Shown piece after piece: positions 42,220-42,966 of a stretch of 42,966 nt of DNA (position 1 is its first letter; each line of letters opens with the position of its first letter). Source of the DNA: an uncultured Burkholderiales bacterium (GTDB taxonomy: Bacteria; Pseudomonadota; Gammaproteobacteria; Burkholderiales; Burkholderiaceae_C); assembly GCA_903896615.1 (NCBI GenBank), contig CAITYM010000032.1, positions 1-42,966 of the forward strand, in the 5' to 3' direction. A model generated the notes under the pieces. It was not told the DNA's origin. It was given only the letters and a program-made list of their open reading frames with translations, and did no database searches. The translations under genes and the position numbers were made by a program.

Positions 42220-42864
42220 ATGAACTGCAATATCTGCCATCACCCTAACGATGAAGACAATGCTTATTGTGAGAATTGTGGAATCAAATTATTACCAAGC
42301 GTAGCTGGTGAAGTTTGGAGAGCCAAAGATATAGTGAGCTTTTTCTCAGAGTCCTTATTACTAGATATGGATTTCTTTAAAGCTGTTTTATTTACCACGT
42401 TTTTAGCTGCAATTGGTTTTGTACTACTGATTTATATATTAGCCCTCCCGTTAAAGTATGCTAGCGCATTGTTAATATTGTTTTTCTGGACAGGATTACT
42501 CCAATATAGAAACACCCACAAAGTTTTGAAGTCACTTTCGTTAACCGATCGAAATAAAAAGGTCGTTGCACATGGCCCTGCTTCACTTGTCGGGCCTGCT
42601 GCGACAATAGGTGGGTGGCTTTATTTAATGTCAGATGGATTGATTTTCACGCCAGAGAGTTATTTTGTTAATTCAAATGTCGTCTCAATTCCTTTTTGCC
42701 GCGTAAGGTCTCAAAGTGCAGAGCTGGGGTTTCGAATTAAGAACGATCAATTTCGAATCATTACTACTGAGGGGCAGGAATTTATTTATGCTGTCTACAA
42801 TCGAGAGAATTGGTCCAGATTAATTGATTCAGCCCTTTCTGAGCGCATTCAAAGCGAAAAATAA
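42220..42864 (+). CDS. Zinc-ribbon, two-helix, PH/GRAM-like membrane protein
   Basis: Not recognised as a named family. The 214-residue protein has an N-terminal zinc ribbon (Cys3, Cys6, Cys17, Cys20) with the same spacing as in the gene before it, two membrane helices as a hairpin (about 54-75 and 78-95), and a C-terminal beta-rich domain (128-205). The LYLMSDGLIFTPES and FRIITTEGQEFIYAV strands and the final NWSRLIDSAL helix of that domain fit a bacterial PH or GRAM-like fold. Both ends should be cytoplasmic. It follows the 601-residue gene by 32 bases and ends 29 bases before a strong terminator. Confidence 0.74.
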   Translation: MNCNICHHPNDEDNAYCENCGIKLLPSVAGEVWRAKDIVSFFSESLLLDMDFFKAVLFTTFLAAIGFVLLIYILALPLKYASALLILFFWTGLLQYRNTHKVLKSLSLTDRNKKVVAHGPASLVGPAATIGGWLYLMSDGLIFTPESYFVNSNVVSIPFCRVRSQSAELGFRIKNDQFRIITTEGQEFIYAVYNRENWSRLIDSALSERIQSEK

Positions 42865-42893
42865 ATCAGCTATTGTTTCTAACTTTAAACAAC

Positions 42894-42920
42894 AAAGGGC
42901 TCACAAGAGCCCTTTTTTTT
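42894..42920 (+). terminator. Rho-independent terminator of the 39-43 kb block
   Basis: AAAGGGCTC and GAGCCCTTT form a nine-pair stem around a four-base loop, followed directly by a run of T. It starts 29 bases after the stop of the PH-like gene and closes the four-gene plus-strand block. Confidence 0.93.
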
Positions 42921-42966
42921 GAATCATTCGTTTAAATCAACCTATGTAAATCACCCCTTGTAAATC

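Noticed and set aside
1-42966. Mobile element, prophage or genomic-island borders
   Set aside because: No integrase, transposase, tRNA, long terminal repeat or phage gene is visible, so transfer of the unknown blocks cannot be supported from this window.

Overview
The window looks like chromosomal DNA of a betaproteobacterium of the order Burkholderiales, most likely a small-genome freshwater lineage such as Polynucleobacter. The reasons are the moderate GC content, dense short operons, Leu-rich transport operons, a K+-independent H+-pyrophosphatase beside soluble pyrophosphatase, a COG3146-type acetyltransferase next to glutamine-dependent NAD synthase, a DUF6172 protein and a class I PHA synthase. 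This placement rests on protein character and gene content, not on a marker gene. I see no rRNA, tRNA, CRISPR array, transposase or prophage gene.

Left end (1-8.1 kb, mostly minus strand): a cobalamin-riboswitch-led operon for vitamin B12 uptake and activation, btuB-btuF-btuC-btuD-cobO, with cobO cut by the window edge. Upstream lie a GNAT gene, a MerR regulator with a cobalamin-binding-like but motif-less C-terminal region, and a divergent Rrf2 regulator without Fe-S cysteines.

8.1-15.3 kb: energy and cofactor housekeeping. A proton-pumping pyrophosphatase (hppA) is divergent from soluble pyrophosphatase (ppa); then come a COG3146 acyltransferase, nadE and a DUF6172 gene.

15.3-20.5 kb: an unrecognised accessory block. 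A cysteine-free, Ser/Asn/Gln-rich protein, preceded by a C9 tract, faces a four-gene minus-strand operon. That operon encodes a coiled-coil four-helix membrane protein, a membrane-anchored VWA-like protein, a J-domain protein and a zinc-ribbon protein. It is one of two good candidates for an undescribed system.

20.9-28.1 kb: a catabolic region with a TRAP transporter (fused dctQM plus dctP), a glutathione transferase, a cyclase-family hydrolase, a two-domain extradiol dioxygenase and an amidohydrolase with a Tat-like N-terminus. Together these suggest uptake and ring cleavage of an aromatic or other organic acid.

28.5-39.0 kb: a Gfo/Idh/MocA dehydrogenase, panC, an NTF2-like protein, an orphan phaC, a complete branched-chain-type ABC operon (livK-livH-livMG fusion-livF) and a flavin-reductase-like protein.

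39.2-42.9 kb: a second unrecognised plus-strand block of four genes: a small helical protein, a single-pass protein with a charged stalk and a four-cysteine exported domain, a 601-residue zinc-ribbon/coiled-coil/membrane protein, and a zinc-ribbon/two-helix/PH-like protein. It ends in a strong intrinsic terminator. The last two proteins share exactly the same CxxC-x10-CxxC spacing at their N-termini.
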